From: Diaporthe sp. PMI_573
Taxonomy: Eukaryota; Ascomycota; Sordariomycetes; Diaporthales; Diaporthaceae
DNA: 64,000 bases
NCBI GenBank assembly: GCA_021399435.1
Contig: JAJTUP010000043.1
Location: 1-64,000, forward strand
Direction of reading: 5' to 3'
Numbering within the stretch: position 1 is the first letter of the stretch; each line of letters starts with the position of its first letter. Of the stretch, positions 19,641 to 30,223 are shown piece by piece. The position numbers and the translations under genes are program-made. The notes beneath the pieces are model-generated. The model saw only the letters and a program-made list of their open reading frames with translations. It was not told the origin of the DNA and ran no database searches.

Positions 19641-21179
19641 ATGCTTCCCAAAATCGATATTGAAGAGACCGCTCGCCCGGCGTCTCCTAACGTCGGGGCG
19701 CGAGAGGATAACATAACTTTCCCCAAGCCGTCATCCTACAAACCATTCCATCGCAAAGCCTACACCGGCGCCCTCATCTTCAACCTCGCTTCCTTCATTC
19801 TCCCTGCCCTCTACGGTACCCTCTCGAAGCTGTGGGTCGCCAATATCGATTCTTCCCTTGTCGTAACCACCGACGTATACACCTACATCGGCGTAGTCGC
19901 GGAGGTCCTCAATGAAGGCCTCCCGCGAGCGGCATGGGTTATCATCGGCGACCAAGCCTCTCGTACCCTCGGAGAACGGCTCCAACTCACACACACCCTC
20001 ATCCTCTTTCAGTCCATCTTGGGCCTGATCATGAGCCTGGCATTCGTGGGTGGGGCCAAGACGTTTGCTGATGGCTTCGTACCTGTGGAAGTCCGTGATG
20101 TGAGCGTTACATACGTACGCATCGGAGCGTTCAGCGCATTCAGCTCTTCGATTGAGACAGCTGTTGCGTCGGCTACGAGGGCGCTCGACCGACCTGATGT
20201 CCCGTTGATCATAAACTCCGTCAAGTTTACCGTTAACATCATCCTAGATCTGCTGATCATCTCGAAGATCCATGTTGGCTCTCATCAGCCCACGGTCAAT
20301 ATGCAAGCAGGGATCCAGCTCGCTTGCAGCCTGGCGTCAGCATTTCTGGGTCTGGCATACTTCCTCTGGAGGAACACCATTCCATATCAGAAGGACAGAG
20401 ATAACCGAGAGGATTGGAGTACAACAAAGGCCAGTGCCAACGCGCTTCTAATCTTGCTTCGTCCCGGCATCCTGACCTTCGGCGAGTCGGCAATCCGCAA
20501 CGCACTTTATCTCTGGCTAGTCAGCAACATCGTGTCAATGGGATCAACATATGCGACAGCATGGGGCGTTTTCAACACGATTCGATGGGGGCTTATCATG
20601 GTCCCTGTACAAGCCCTCGAACAGACCTCCCTCGCTTTTGTCGGTCACGCATGGGGTGCCTGGAGACAGGCGATCGGGGTTGAAACCCGCCGTCCAAAGG
20701 CTACGAAGCAAAACATCATCAAAATCACCCGGCCAGCTCTCGTCTCCCTCATCATTGCTCTCATCATCGAGGTCCCTGTCTGTCTGTTCCTTACATATTT
20801 CGGTGCCCGTCCTTTCGCCCGATACCTCAGCGGCTCGGATGAGGTTGCTGGCGTGACGGCAATGATGTGGCGAACTATCGACTGGTGTTACATCTTCTAT
20901 GCCGTGTCTACGATGCTAGCGACAATCTTGTTGGCAACGCGACCAGGATGGTACCTTTGGCAAAGTCTAGCGAGCAATTTGCTCTATGTGTTGCCTTGGG
21001 CTATTGTATGTCAGACAGCGAGTTTGTCGGCTGATAAGGCTTGGACCTATCATAGTCTCGTTTTTGGTGGTAGTCTTGTCTTTAGTGGCCCGATCTTTCC
21101 GGATGGAACCACACTCCAAACAAAGTGTGTGGCGCCGCTATACGCGCTAGCCGGACCGACCCCTGACACTCTACACTGA
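19641..21179 (+). CDS. MATE-family transporter-like membrane protein, C-terminus replaced by a repeat
   Basis: I chose the ATG at 19641 ([17 protein letters not shown]) over the in-frame 19557 because the extra residues look non-conserved. About ten to eleven hydrophobic spans follow: [82 protein letters not shown] and others. The layout and motifs such as [22 protein letters not shown] fit fungal MATE-type exporters (drug or metabolite efflux by cation antiport). After [11 protein letters not shown] the frame runs into the dispersed repeat (21088 on), so the native last residues are lost. It is intronless and otherwise intact. Confidence 0.7.
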   Translation: MLPKIDIEETARPASPNVGAREDNITFPKPSSYKPFHRKAYTGALIFNLASFILPALYGTLSKLWVANIDSSLVVTTDVYTYIGVVAEVLNEGLPRAAWVIIGDQASRTLGERLQLTHTLILFQSILGLIMSLAFVGGAKTFADGFVPVEVRDVSVTYVRIGAFSAFSSSIETAVASATRALDRPDVPLIINSVKFTVNIILDLLIISKIHVGSHQPTVNMQAGIQLACSLASAFLGLAYFLWRNTIPYQKDRDNREDWSTTKASANALLILLRPGILTFGESAIRNALYLWLVSNIVSMGSTYATAWGVFNTIRWGLIMVPVQALEQTSLAFVGHAWGAWRQAIGVETRRPKATKQNIIKITRPALVSLIIALIIEVPVCLFLTYFGARPFARYLSGSDEVAGVTAMMWRTIDWCYIFYAVSTMLATILLATRPGWYLWQSLASNLLYVLPWAIVCQTASLSADKAWTYHSLVFGGSLVFSGPIFPDGTTLQTKCVAPLYALAGPTPDTLH

Positions 21180-21196
21180 GTGCACGGATCACTTGT
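21088..21196 (+). repeat. Dispersed repeat, copy 2 (matches 5519-5647)
   Basis: Same orientation as copy 1, and shorter by a 24-base gap. It supplies the last 30 codons of the MATE-like frame, which are therefore not transporter sequence. Confidence 0.8.
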
Positions 21197-21387
21197 CAGG
21201 TTTTGCCAGACCTGGTTTCGCCAATTGCAGCGTTTTGCTGGCGCACGGGCTTGAAGTGGTTGGAATATGGGGAAAACCGTTCGTGTCATCCTCATAAAGT
21301 GGCTTTCATTCCTCGCCCCACCCCCCTCAATTTCTGACATGCTTGCGCCACAGGCTTAATACCTTCCCAACCTCTCGTTCTCCTTCG

Positions 21388-22891
21388 ATGGACCAGACCG
21401 CTCAGTCTCTGCCCACCGGGGCACCTGCCACAGACCGAATTGATGTCATCCAAGAGCAGCAAGATTCGCGCTTCGGCCGATTGGAAAAAGAGCACACAGC
21501 GAAGCGGGCGCGCTTGAACCAAGAGTATGAGGCTAGAAAGGCGCAGATCGAGGCGCAGCTGCGCGACGAGGCGGAGAATTCCAACTCGCGCTTGAAAACA
21601 AACCTACAGAAGATACAATACGCTCTTGCAGAGATCGAAGAGTCTGTCGAGTCAACCATCACCAAACAGGTAGGCCTCCGCTTGGAACAGGACTCGCTAT
21701 GTCGCGAGTACGAAATTATGATGAAAAAGACGGCAGCGGATCTACGTGATAAGGTTCATGATATGATTACCAACGCAATACTTGACTCAAACGGGACCCA
21801 AGCCGCGTTGCTGGAGACAGTATCGACATCGCCTTGCACGGCGGTAAGTAAGCCTCCGAAGGGCGTGGATACCTATTGATATGGATGCTGATTATTAAGA
21901 ACAGGACGCTAGTAACGACCATCATTTCTTTGAATCGCGAGCCGAAACGCATCCGATGCCTCCACACGGCTACGATACGTCCCCTCCTAACCAGAGCCTC
22001 CCTCCCAGTACGAACTATCGCGCATCCACACCTCAGTCATACTCGTTTGAACCTATAAGACAAGCGACGACACCACAGACTTCCCGTTCCCAAACTTCAA
22101 CGCTCCGAAATGCTCCTGTCAAGATGCCAATACCTGCAGCAAATATACATTCGCAGAATTATAAATCCATAGCGCCAGCCCCAACCAAGTCTACATTACA
22201 AGTGAGACCGCCAGATCGAAATCCTGCGTCTTCATTCTCTGCTCAGCTCCCTCGTGCACAGTCATTTTCCCGCGAGCCCATGGGAGACGTACCACAACAA
22301 ACGCCTGGCTTACTTTCCGCTTCGAATACTCCAGACCACCAAGAGGCGAAGAGGAAGGCTGCCGAGTCATCAGCTATTAACGGCGCATCCCACGCAAGGA
22401 AGCGCCAGCGCGCAAATAAGTTAGCTGCAGTAGCGCTACACGCCTCTGCCTCGCAGTCTCCAGTAGACCAGCGCGATCATGCGTCACAACCATCGAATTT
22501 CATGCAGGAGAGAATTACACAGCGCGTCATTACATTCGAGGAGCTCTACCAAGACGGCAAGGCCGAATACAAACACAAGATCTTTAAGCATAAGGAAGGT
22601 TCGGATGATTGGTATATCGTCAAGTGTGATGAACACAACATGCACTTCGGCTTCGACAATCCTGTACACGGCGCTGCCAAACACATAAACAGCCCTCAGC
22701 ATGGCAAGATGCCAATGCAGCATGATCTTGCCGTTCAGATATGCGGCTTTCTCGTCAAGGATTGTACGGATGAACTCGCAGAGAAGAACAACGACGTCTT
22801 CGCAAAAGAGTTGGAAAAAGGCTACCAGGTGTTGAAGCCGAAAAGCCTTTCCCGAAGGAGTCCGGCAAAGCCCCGCGGGGTGAAGCGTTGA
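21388..22891 (+). CDS. Coiled-coil protein with degenerate zinc-finger-like C-terminal domain
   Basis: Two exons, 21388-21843 and 21905-22891, with a 61-bp intron (GTAAGT donor, TGCTGATTAT branch region, ACAG acceptor). The phase is 0 and the product is 480 residues. Residues about 20-130 form a long heptad-like coiled coil (RFGRLEKEHTAKRARL, YEARKAQIEAQL). A Pro/Ser/Gln-rich disordered middle follows. The C-terminal 110 residues (VITFEELYQDGKAEYKHKIF, then WYIVKCDEHNMHFG, HGAAKHINSPQHGKMP) belong to a domain common in filamentous ascomycetes. Its C-x2-H and H-x6-H spacing resembles a degenerate zinc finger. Its molecular function is unknown. It looks intact. The RING-patatin remnant follows at once on the same strand. 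Confidence 0.8.
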
Positions 22892-23514
22892 TTGGACCGG
22901 CAGCAGCAGATATCGATGTCACCGGTACATGCGTTTTTTGCCTCCTCAGGCAACCAATTTTTACTCTCGACTGCCAACATCAGCTTTGCTCTTGCTGTTT
23001 TCTCGCCAGCGGCGCAGCACATCGACATTTTATTTGCTCATTACCAAGGTGTCCATGGTGCCAGAAGGTGAACAGCCGACTGTTCTCATTAAAGCCACCG
23101 ACAGCCGGGTTGAGAATCCTCGACTTAGGCACAGGCTCCGACATCGTCAAGATGTGCGCGTTTCTCAAAGAGCTCCACAGAAATTGCATGACCGCACTAC
23201 CACTGCGGGACTATTTTGACATTGTGAAATGCGATGGGGCATCTGGCCTGCTCCTCGTGATGAGCCTTTTCGTAGAGGACTGGTCTCTTGATGATGCAGC
23301 ATACCATGTCCGGCGAGCAACGAAGGCCAGGGTCCACAGACGCAAAGGCTCGATCACCTTTGGCCCCCACCTGACTTGGCCCCTCCGCGCCCTTGAACGC
23401 GCAAATACCACTGAAGTTGTCCATCAGCTGCCAGGCTCAGTACCAGATGGGGATTCCCCAGGGAGAAGCAGTATTATCCGGTACGGCCCTTTAATAGCTG
23501 CTTATGTGATATGA
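22888..23514 (+). pseudogene. RING-patatin-like phospholipase remnant
   Basis: The frame has no convincing ATG at its start and overlaps the stop of the previous gene, so it is a 5'-truncated piece. It begins with a RING-like Cys/His set (CVFCLL, CQHQLCSCC, CPWC) followed by LKPPTAGLRILDLGTG and LPLRDYFDIVK, the order seen in fungal RING plus patatin proteins. Patatins hydrolyse acyl lipids with a Ser-Asp dyad. Here the oxyanion-hole GGG is changed to GTGSD, and the GxSxG nucleophile motif reads DGASG with the expected Ser position occupied by Ala. It is catalytically dead and ends early. Such proteins are often in fungal NLR-like loci, but no NACHT or repeat domain is nearby. Confidence 0.6.
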
Positions 23515-23622
23515 CTCATAAGACTTTTACCTGTCCAATAGTTGAATACAGTATACATACCACGTGGTGCTTTCTTAGCAGGCAGCAGGAGGAGTCGGCC
23601 CTTGCGTTTTTCCTTGTCATGT

Positions 23623-23645
23623 TACTGTACTGTACTGTACTGTAC
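23623..23645 (+). repeat. TACTG microsatellite, about 4.6 units
   Basis: Perfect tandem pentamer ending in TACAG. Together with its flank it is partly self-complementary (GTAC core). Confidence 0.85.
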
Positions 23646-23743
23646 AGTAGTTGCAGTATTGTATGTAAACAGACAACGCTTGGCTTGAATAGACAGATAA
23701 CTTCGATATATCCACACTCTCCCAGAACCCCAGCCGTTACAAT

Positions 23744-23788
23744 GCAGTTGGCATTAAAGCAGTTGGCATTAATGGAGTTGGCATCAAT
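23744..23788 (+). repeat. 15-bp tandem repeat, 3 units
   Basis: Units GCAGTTGGCATTAAA, GCAGTTGGCATTAAT and GGAGTTGGCATCAAT. They are in frame in a short open frame and would encode five-residue repeats, but I see no gene evidence. Confidence 0.8.
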
Positions 23789-24224
23789 GTACAAGCTTGA
23801 CAGTCAGAAAGATTTACACATTCTGGATATTTAGGCGTGCTTGGGGACCCACAGATACATCTTCTCATCTAAACTCTCCTCCGTCTCTATATCCGGAATG
23901 ATTCGGTGAAGTGTATGGAAACTGAGGATGGTTGGTCATTGGCAAGCTCACCAGGAAATATAGACTGAAATCGGAATCAGTGAATGGAAAGCTGATTTAT
24001 ATAGAAGATACACGAAAACTACCCAAAGTCGCTGTTTAAGGATGTTAATTTCCTTTCTATATAACATTCATGAATAGCGGCTGAACACATGATGCAGGCT
24101 CGTCTGGTCCTATTAGATATTAGGTCAGTAGGCAAGTAAGTATGCAGCCTGATGAACACATGGGTGGCTAAGAATCGCTCGCGTGTCAAGCTGTTTTGTA
24201 ATAAACAGGACGGTCTATGGGATG

Positions 24225-25775
24225 GTCTACAACTTAGCAACTTGCGCAAAGAGCCTGACTGAAAGAACGTTGTGCATTAGGGAGTATTTCTCTGGGAATG
24301 CTAGCTTGTAGGCCTGGGTTCCGTGCCGGCTAATCACCCGAAAAGGTCCTACTCTCCTAGGAGCTAGCTTTCGGTTCTTCAGAGAGAGGTGCTTGGTTAT
24401 ACCCATTCTCCCACCTTGAATTCTATAGGCTTGTGGCGTTCGTTATAGAATCGGGCCTGGGTCTCTACTGCGTGCTCCCAGTTCCTCTCGCACTCTCTTC
24501 GGATCAAATCGAGTTTTTCCAGCCTTTCCACAACTGCTGGTACCTCCCTTCGAGGGACACTGCCCTCAGTGGGCCATTCGTTAGCCGGTACTAGGAAAGA
24601 TGGCTCATAGCCGTAATGGGCCATAAAGGGCGTCTTTTGAGTGGTTGCGTTTGCGCCGAATTACATGCGAAGAACGCAGTATGCAGCAGGTTTGGCCAGT
24701 TCCAGGCATTTTCGTGGGTAAATGCCCTCATGTACTGTTCCAGCGTTTGGTTCATCCGTTCAGTCTGCCCGTCCCCCTGTGGGTGGTAGGCGGTAGTATA
24801 TCGGTTCTTAATCCCGCTTAAAGTGCAAAGTGTGTTCCAGAACTTGCTGGTAAACGTCGTGCCTCGATCGGTCACGATTCCTTGTGGTGGCCCATATTTG
24901 CATTCAATCTCCCGATAGAAGATCATGGCCAATTCGGGTGCATTTATCATGCTGTTCACTGGGAAGAAGAAACTCATCTTGGTAAATCGACGATTACTAG
25001 AATCGCGTCTACTTCTTGGCCGTTCACGACGGCTACTGGCAAGCCAGTGATGAAATCCATGCTTAGTTCTTGCATAGGTCGCGTGGGAATCGGAAGTGAA
25101 GCGAGCTCTCCATATGGGCGATGGCGTGGTGCAGAGTTGCGTTGACACGTCGCGCAGGAGCGCACAAACTCTGCCACAGAGGCCTTCAAGCCCGGCCAGT
25201 AGAAATGCCGTTCGGCCAGGATTCGCGTCCTTGTCTGCCCCCAATGGCCACTGAGTGGCTCATCGTGGTGAATCCGCAGGATCTCCTGCCGAAGAGATTC
25301 TTGATCTGGCACATATATGCGTCCCTTTTGGTACAATAGCCCACCTCGGACTTCGTACTCATATCCGGACAGATCGGCACTATCAGTGGCTTCTGCCTTC
25401 TGAATTATAGCACCCGTATCTGGGTCGTTCTTATGGACTTCACGTATCAACTCTATCAGCGGAGAGTGGGACTCAGGGCGCATTGTGTCAGCGCTAAAAG
25501 CGCACGCCCGAGCCCGGACTCTGGTAACGAATTGCCCACGCAAGGGTGCCGCAGAGTTGAGCCAACGTTCTGTCAGGGGGGGCTCTTCTGAGTCCGCCAG
25601 CACTTTGGCACTCCTGATGACAGCCTCAAATTGGGTCTGCCGTTGGTCTTCGGGAGAGGTTCGCAGACCTAAATTGTCCGGTCCTCTGCGGTCTAAGGCC
25701 AAAGCAGTACAAACGCCATTTGAATGGGGATTCTGGAAGAATGTTTCTACCAGAGACGCAGCTAGGCTCATTGAG
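24225..25775 (-). mobile_element. Ty3/gypsy retrotransposon pol fragment (integrase)
   Basis: On the minus strand: an H2C2 zinc-binding domain (RIHHDEPLSGHWGQTRT, then CATCQRN), the integrase core with FITGLP and VTDRGTTFTS, then YHPQGDGQTERMNQTLEQY, then MAHYGYEPSFL, and a C-terminal APRRVGPFRVI segment. The pieces fall in four frames (25771-24974, 25244-24591, 24624-24397, then to about 24225), so at least three frameshifts occur. Reverse transcriptase and RNase H are absent: similarity stops at about 25775. No LTR is recognised on either side. A related RNase H piece lies at 38581-38850. Confidence 0.85.
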
Positions 25776-26486
25776 ATGAAGACGTCAAGAGATGGCGAGA
25801 TATCTCGCCGGCCTTTACGTATATACAGTGTCGATTTTCAACTCTTGACTGTTGTGGAGATATGTATCTCCTTGACCTCGAAATTATTACGTTTTTAAGC
25901 GAAAAGGCTTAGGGCCAATCAGATGGGCCAGAACCCTTGTCAAAGAACCTCTGGTACAAAAAGGTACATACTGGGGAGCAGCCGTCAAGCCGGCTTGCTA
26001 GGAGGGCCTCCCGTTAGGAAGGAAAAGAGAGAGCTGGCGCTCCGCATCAGGACGTCTTCAGGCAGAGAAGGTCATGCGTCCGTGCGGAAAAACCATGCGT
26101 CTACGGCTGTTCTCAGCTGGGGCATGGGTTATTGGTGTTGTATGCAGTTGACAGGTTGGAACAGCTGGTTGAAATTCGCGAGCCACTAACAGGGTCACAG
26201 CGATTTTACCTGTAGACAAGATAGATCTACCCATCCTGAGTACTCGTTATGTTCAATCAATCTTCAAAACGGACCTCGATAGTACAGGCTCGTGCGAAAG
26301 GCTAAAAGTGGTAAATTACATCGTATCAAAGCTTAGCTATCATCAGCTGATACTTGGGCAGGGATCATGGGGTGGAGAGGTCGCAACGTCTCTTCAAATA
26401 CGGATCCGTACTCCCCACTACGTCATTTGCGGCGCAAGAAGTGTTTCCACATTCTACCCCAGATTGTGAACAGTATCAACGCCAAG
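25776..26486. other. Gap with a 16-bp palindrome
   Basis: GGCGAGATATCTCGCC at about 25794-25810 is perfectly self-complementary. Otherwise non-coding; the last 250 bases are probably the promoter and leader of the MYND gene. Confidence 0.45.
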
Positions 26487-27242
26487 ATGACAACAACACG
26501 CGTTCGGTTTGATTTCCTCTGCTATCGTGTACGCATCAAGTTCGATGTGTCCTACGATATACCTAATCGCATCATCAGGGCAGGAGACGATTCAGACCAG
26601 GCGAGACCCGAGGAAAGGCAGCTGTGGGACGCGGCGATGAATAGCATTATGGAGCAGAGCGAGACGACTTGCCTCCGGCGTGCCAGTCCGGCCTCGTGTG
26701 CGTGTGGGTTACCGGCAACGGCCACTGAATATCTACCACCGATGCCGTTCCTTGATGCTCCAGAACCTCACGCTGTGGTCGTCGTGGATCCGTTCTGCGG
26801 GGACCTGAAATGTCGGACGCGGACCCGCCAGCGCATGCTGCAAGTAATGTCGAGGAGGCGCTCTCCAGATGGTGGCCTTAGTGGCCCGGACCCAGGACTC
26901 TTCGCAGAGCTGATGTCCTGTAGAGTATGCAAGAAAAGGGAAGGGCTGAGGGAATGCGGGGGCTGTCACGTCGCGGGGTATTGTGGGCAAGAGCACCAAG
27001 AGGAGGACTGGCCAAACCACAAGGCAGAGTGTACGCCGTGGCCGACGCCGACATTCGATTCAAGGTGCCCTCTGGACGAGGCGGACGACGACACAGACAC
27101 CAAAGTGACCTACAGCGCCGTCTTCAATGTCGCGGGACCCGGAGAGCCTCCACGATCCAGGGAGATTAGCCGAGAGGAGGTCGTGGCACGTGTACTGATG
27201 GGAGCAGCAGGAATGGAAGACCTGGAAGTCGAGATGAAGTAA
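26487..27242 (+). CDS. MYND zinc-finger protein
   Basis: I chose the ATG at 26487 (MTTTRVRFDFLCY), although the frame is open from 26367. The C-terminal third carries a MYND finger: CRVCKKREGLRECGGC, then YCGQEHQEEDW and HKAEC, with all eight zinc ligands present. MYND domains bind proline-rich partners. A Cys cluster upstream (CACGLP, CGDLKC) may bind another metal. The C-terminal tail (TYSAVFNVAGPGEPPR) is acidic. GC content is raised, as in the PIF1 helicase frame that follows on the same strand, unlike the AT-richer flanks. Looks intact. Confidence 0.75.
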   Translation: MTTTRVRFDFLCYRVRIKFDVSYDIPNRIIRAGDDSDQARPEERQLWDAAMNSIMEQSETTCLRRASPASCACGLPATATEYLPPMPFLDAPEPHAVVVVDPFCGDLKCRTRTRQRMLQVMSRRRSPDGGLSGPDPGLFAELMSCRVCKKREGLRECGGCHVAGYCGQEHQEEDWPNHKAECTPWPTPTFDSRCPLDEADDDTDTKVTYSAVFNVAGPGEPPRSREISREEVVARVLMGAAGMEDLEVEMK

Positions 27243-27707
27243 AGTGAGTTAGTAGAGAAAAAGAGAGCAGGTCCGAGCACAGATCGTTTCGAAGGAATCG
27301 TGAACTTCCAATAAAGTTTCCAACAAAGTGGGGCCCTCGCACTGACGACGGCAACGACAATACTGGTCACAGTGGCCTAGTCACCCGTTAGCAGGGAAGT
27401 CCCCGGCAGGACCACTCGGTCACGTTTCATGCCTGATGCCGTAGTTGCCCGTGACACATCGGCACAACGGAGTTCCCCATGGCTGGGAAACAGGTGTGAC
27501 GAGACCATGACTGTGTAATAGCATTCAATCAAGGAAGAATAAGAGATATTCTGGCGACGCTAGAGGATTTCCACGGACAAAAGTCGTTGCTGGGACCTCA
27601 TGGATCACCGCCCAGCGCTATGGGTAGAAAGCGTCGAGTCTACTCACAAACACGGCCACTGGCCCGCCTCCTTCCCAAGACGCCAACTGCGACACCGGTC
27701 CACATAA
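27243..27707. other. Intergenic stretch between MYND and helicase frames
   Basis: No clear coding frame. A CTTAG at about 27716 just inside the helicase frame could be a splice acceptor, which would mean an upstream exon hides here. Confidence 0.35.
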
Positions 27708-30041
27708 ACGCACTTAGTCAAAGACGTGTGGCAAGAGCTGTCGGAAGCCATACCGGACCGGGTGAAAGGGATCGTTAACAACATCAAGCTTCTGCACAAG
27801 AGCGCCGAAGATGCTAAGAAAGACGCGGGGTTGTGGGCTAGCCGCAGCGAAGGTGATGAGGAGAAAGAGCACGAGCCGCCGGAGGAAGGTATAACCCCTA
27901 GCACCACGTGGCGACCGCAGAACGTGGACATGAGGTACACATTCCATGACGCGGTGTATAACCTACACGGAGGTCAAGGCATTGCCAAAGGCTCCCCCGC
28001 ACTCGTAAGGCTGCTACAGGCGCTGGAGAGAGCTAGCTTCTCAGACCCCGAGCCGGACCCGTGTGGTGCGGATACACGGTCCGCACGCCAATCAACAGCA
28101 AACGCACTGACGAAGCCCGAGATCGGCATGGTACGAGCGGCGCAGCTGCGTCTCCACAAATCAAGGGTGCTAGTCATCGAAGGAGATGATGAAGCCGGCG
28201 AAGGCCCGAACGGCGACGAGGCTGGCTTCGGTTCCGGCGATGAGCAGCATTTGTTCCCACCCATCCCGGCGTCCAACCCAACCCCCACTTCAGCCCATAC
28301 TTGGGTAGATATAGCATCCGGGAGTAGCTTCTTCCAGGTCGGGAAGACGATAGGCAACCATAGAACGCTGAACCGCATGCAGAAGATTGCCCTCGGCCTG
28401 ATCTGCGAGGCGATGGACAGAGCGGAGGAAGCATCAGACAGAGCTGCTGAGGGCAACGGAGGACACACGATATTGGGGCGGCCGCCTCAACATCTCCAAT
28501 ACATAGGCGGCAGCGGCGGCACGGGGAAGACTTGGCTCATCGAGACACTGAAAGATGTATGCGCGGCGAAGGGAGCGTCGAAGCGCATCATCATCACAGC
28601 TACGTCCGGGACGGCAGCAGCAGGGATCGGTGGCAACACCATCCACTCCGCGCTAGGGCTAGCCTTCAAGGATCAAGACGGAGCCGAGATGGAAAGCCTA
28701 CCATCAGCGAACCTGGAGAGGCGCCGGCAGCGTTGGAGAAGGCGTGACGTGCTTGTGGTCGACGAGGTGAGCATGCTGGGCCTTAAGACGCTCTACGAGG
28801 TAGACCACAAACTGCGGGCGCTGCGCGGCTTCCCGGACAGGCCGTTCGGCGGGATACCGGTGGTGGTCTTCACGGGCGACTTCCTTCAGTTCGGGCCAGT
28901 GCTGCAGAAGGGCCTGCTGAGCCAGCTCGACTACGGCGACAGCGGCAAGGCGCCACGGAACCTCTCGGATCGTGCAACGCAATACCGATGGCAGCAGATC
29001 CAGGCCAAGACGACATGGGAACTGTTTACTAGCGTGGTGATCCTAGAGGAGCAGAAGAGGGCGGAGGGCGACGAGAAACTGATCGGGCTCCTAGAACGCA
29101 TCCGGACAGGCCGACAGACGGCGGCCGACCTCGACAAGCTAAACTCGCGATACCACCCTGACGAGAAGCTCGACTTCACGGGAGGCAGGCGCGCCATTAT
29201 CCCGCTCAACCGACACAGGTGGGACCTCACGCTCTGTGCAGCCCTAGCCTTCGGCGAGGAGCACGACAGGAAGGTGTCCCTGTTCATGTCCGATCACCAG
29301 TGGAAGACCCGCGTGCCCACCGAGGAAGAGATGGAGGCGGTAGTGCTGCTAGGGGATGACGCGCAGCTCCCGATCCCGGGCATCCTTCCCTACGTCGATG
29401 GTATGCCGGTCATCGTCAATCAGAACAAGTACCTAGGACTTAGAGTGGTCAATGGAGCGGAGTTCACGGCCGCCGGCGTCGTCGCAAACGAAGAGGTAGA
29501 AGAACAGGTGATCAACGACCGGCTGTCCATCTTCCTCGGGCCACCCAACGGCATCCTTCTCCAATCGCAGGACACGGAGGGGCTCGCGTTCCCGCACATA
29601 CCGCCGGGCACCCTCATGCTAGGGACAGAGACTGTGCAGCTAGACAAAGAAAAGCACGGCAAGCGCGTCTGTCCGCGACTCGCAGCCAAGCGGGAGTTTA
29701 AGATGGGGCTAGCGCGCACGGGACTGCCATGCGCGCCGGGATTTGCGCTCACCGACTATAAGGCGCAGAGCAGGACTATAGAGAAGGTCCTGCTCGGGCT
29801 GTACGGGAGGAAAGAGACGAAGGGCGGTCAGAGCACGGAGAAGTGTGACGTGCTTAGCCTGTACGTGCAATTATCACGATGCAAGCGGTTGCGGGACATA
29901 CGGCTTATACAGCCAATACAAAGGGAGCACTTCGAACAGGCACGGATGCATCCGGAGCTCATAGAAGGGGTCAATCGATTAAAAGAGCTAGCAAGACAGA
30001 CGGTCGAGCGGTTTGAGGCCAGGCATGGGAAGCAAGGCTAG
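27708..30041 (+). CDS. PIF1-type helicase, no Rep domain
   Basis: The frame opens just after a stop at 27705-27707 and has no early ATG (first Met at MRYTFHDAVY), so the 5' end is either truncated or joined by an intron. Counted from the GTG at 27726: Walker A GGSGGTGKT (261-269), ATSGTAAAGIGGNTIHSALGL, Walker B VVDEVSM (344-350), FTGDFLQFGPV and motif VI YVQLSRC (713-719), all conserved. The N-terminal segment (IVNNIKLLHKSAEDAKKDAG) is typical of the region before the helicase in fungal Helitron proteins. No HUH Rep domain is found upstream, so it is either a 5'-truncated Helitron or a helicase now on its own. About 770 codons are free of stops and GC-rich, in contrast to the decayed helicase at 0.4-2.3 kb. 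Confidence 0.8.
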   Translation, partial: THLVKDVWQELSEAIPDRVKGIVNNIKLLHKSAEDAKKDAGLWASRSEGDEEKEHEPPEEGITPSTTWRPQNVDMRYTFHDAVYNLHGGQGIAKGSPALVRLLQALERASFSDPEPDPCGADTRSARQSTANALTKPEIGMVRAAQLRLHKSRVLVIEGDDEAGEGPNGDEAGFGSGDEQHLFPPIPASNPTPTSAHTWVDIASGSSFFQVGKTIGNHRTLNRMQKIALGLICEAMDRAEEASDRAAEGNGGHTILGRPPQHLQYIGGSGGTGKTWLIETLKDVCAAKGASKRIIITATSGTAAAGIGGNTIHSALGLAFKDQDGAEMESLPSANLERRRQRWRRRDVLVVDEVSMLGLKTLYEVDHKLRALRGFPDRPFGGIPVVVFTGDFLQFGPVLQKGLLSQLDYGDSGKAPRNLSDRATQYRWQQIQAKTTWELFTSVVILEEQKRAEGDEKLIGLLERIRTGRQTAADLDKLNSRYHPDEKLDFTGGRRAIIPLNRHRWDLTLCAALAFGEEHDRKVSLFMSDHQWKTRVPTEEEMEAVVLLGDDAQLPIPGILPYVDGMPVIVNQNKYLGLRVVNGAEFTAAGVVANEEVEEQVINDRLSIFLGPPNGILLQSQDTEGLAFPHIPPGTLMLGTETVQLDKEKHGKRVCPRLAAKREFKMGLARTGLPCAPGFALTDYKAQSRTIEKVLLGLYGRKETKGGQSTEKCDVLSLYVQLSRCKRLRDIRLIQPIQREHFEQARMHPELIEGVNRLKELARQTVERFEARHGKQG

Positions 30042-30097
30042 GAGGACGGCTTCGTCACGCAGACCAGAAAAAAAAGAGGGCCAAAATGCGGAACGGA

Positions 30098-30131
30098 CCA
30101 ATCAGAAGACATTTTATTAGCCAATCAGAAG
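30098..30131. promoter_or_regulatory. Duplicated CCAAT motif
   Basis: CCAATCAGAAG occurs twice, at 30098-30108 and 30121-30131. It could be CCAAT-box sites or a short direct duplication. They lie between the helicase stop and a minus-strand frame ending at 30224, so they are not in front of any start; a regulatory role is uncertain. Confidence 0.35.
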
Positions 30132-30175
30132 GCGGGGGATCCAGGGTGTCGGGGGTCGGGCGCGAATAAGAAAGA

Positions 30176-30191
30176 CCTTCCTAACGGAAGG
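30176..30191 (+). terminator. Short hairpin after the PIF1 frame
   Basis: CCTTCC-TAAC-GGAAGG is a perfect six-base stem with a four-base loop, 135 bases after the helicase stop. Helitron 3' ends carry such a hairpin about ten bases before a CTRR terminus, but no CTRR follows here at the right distance. It could be a decayed end or chance. Confidence 0.3.
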
Positions 30192-30223
30192 CACAAACCA
30201 CAAGCCAAACACGAAAGTGAAAG

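Larger units (their letters stand above)
23515..24224. other. Gap with two microsatellites
   Basis: Contains a TACTG pentamer array (23623-23645) and a 15-bp triplicate (23744-23788). The rest has no supported gene. Confidence 0.5.

Noticed and set aside
23623..23645. TACTG array as a regulatory element
   Set aside because: Simple microsatellite; nothing ties it to a promoter.
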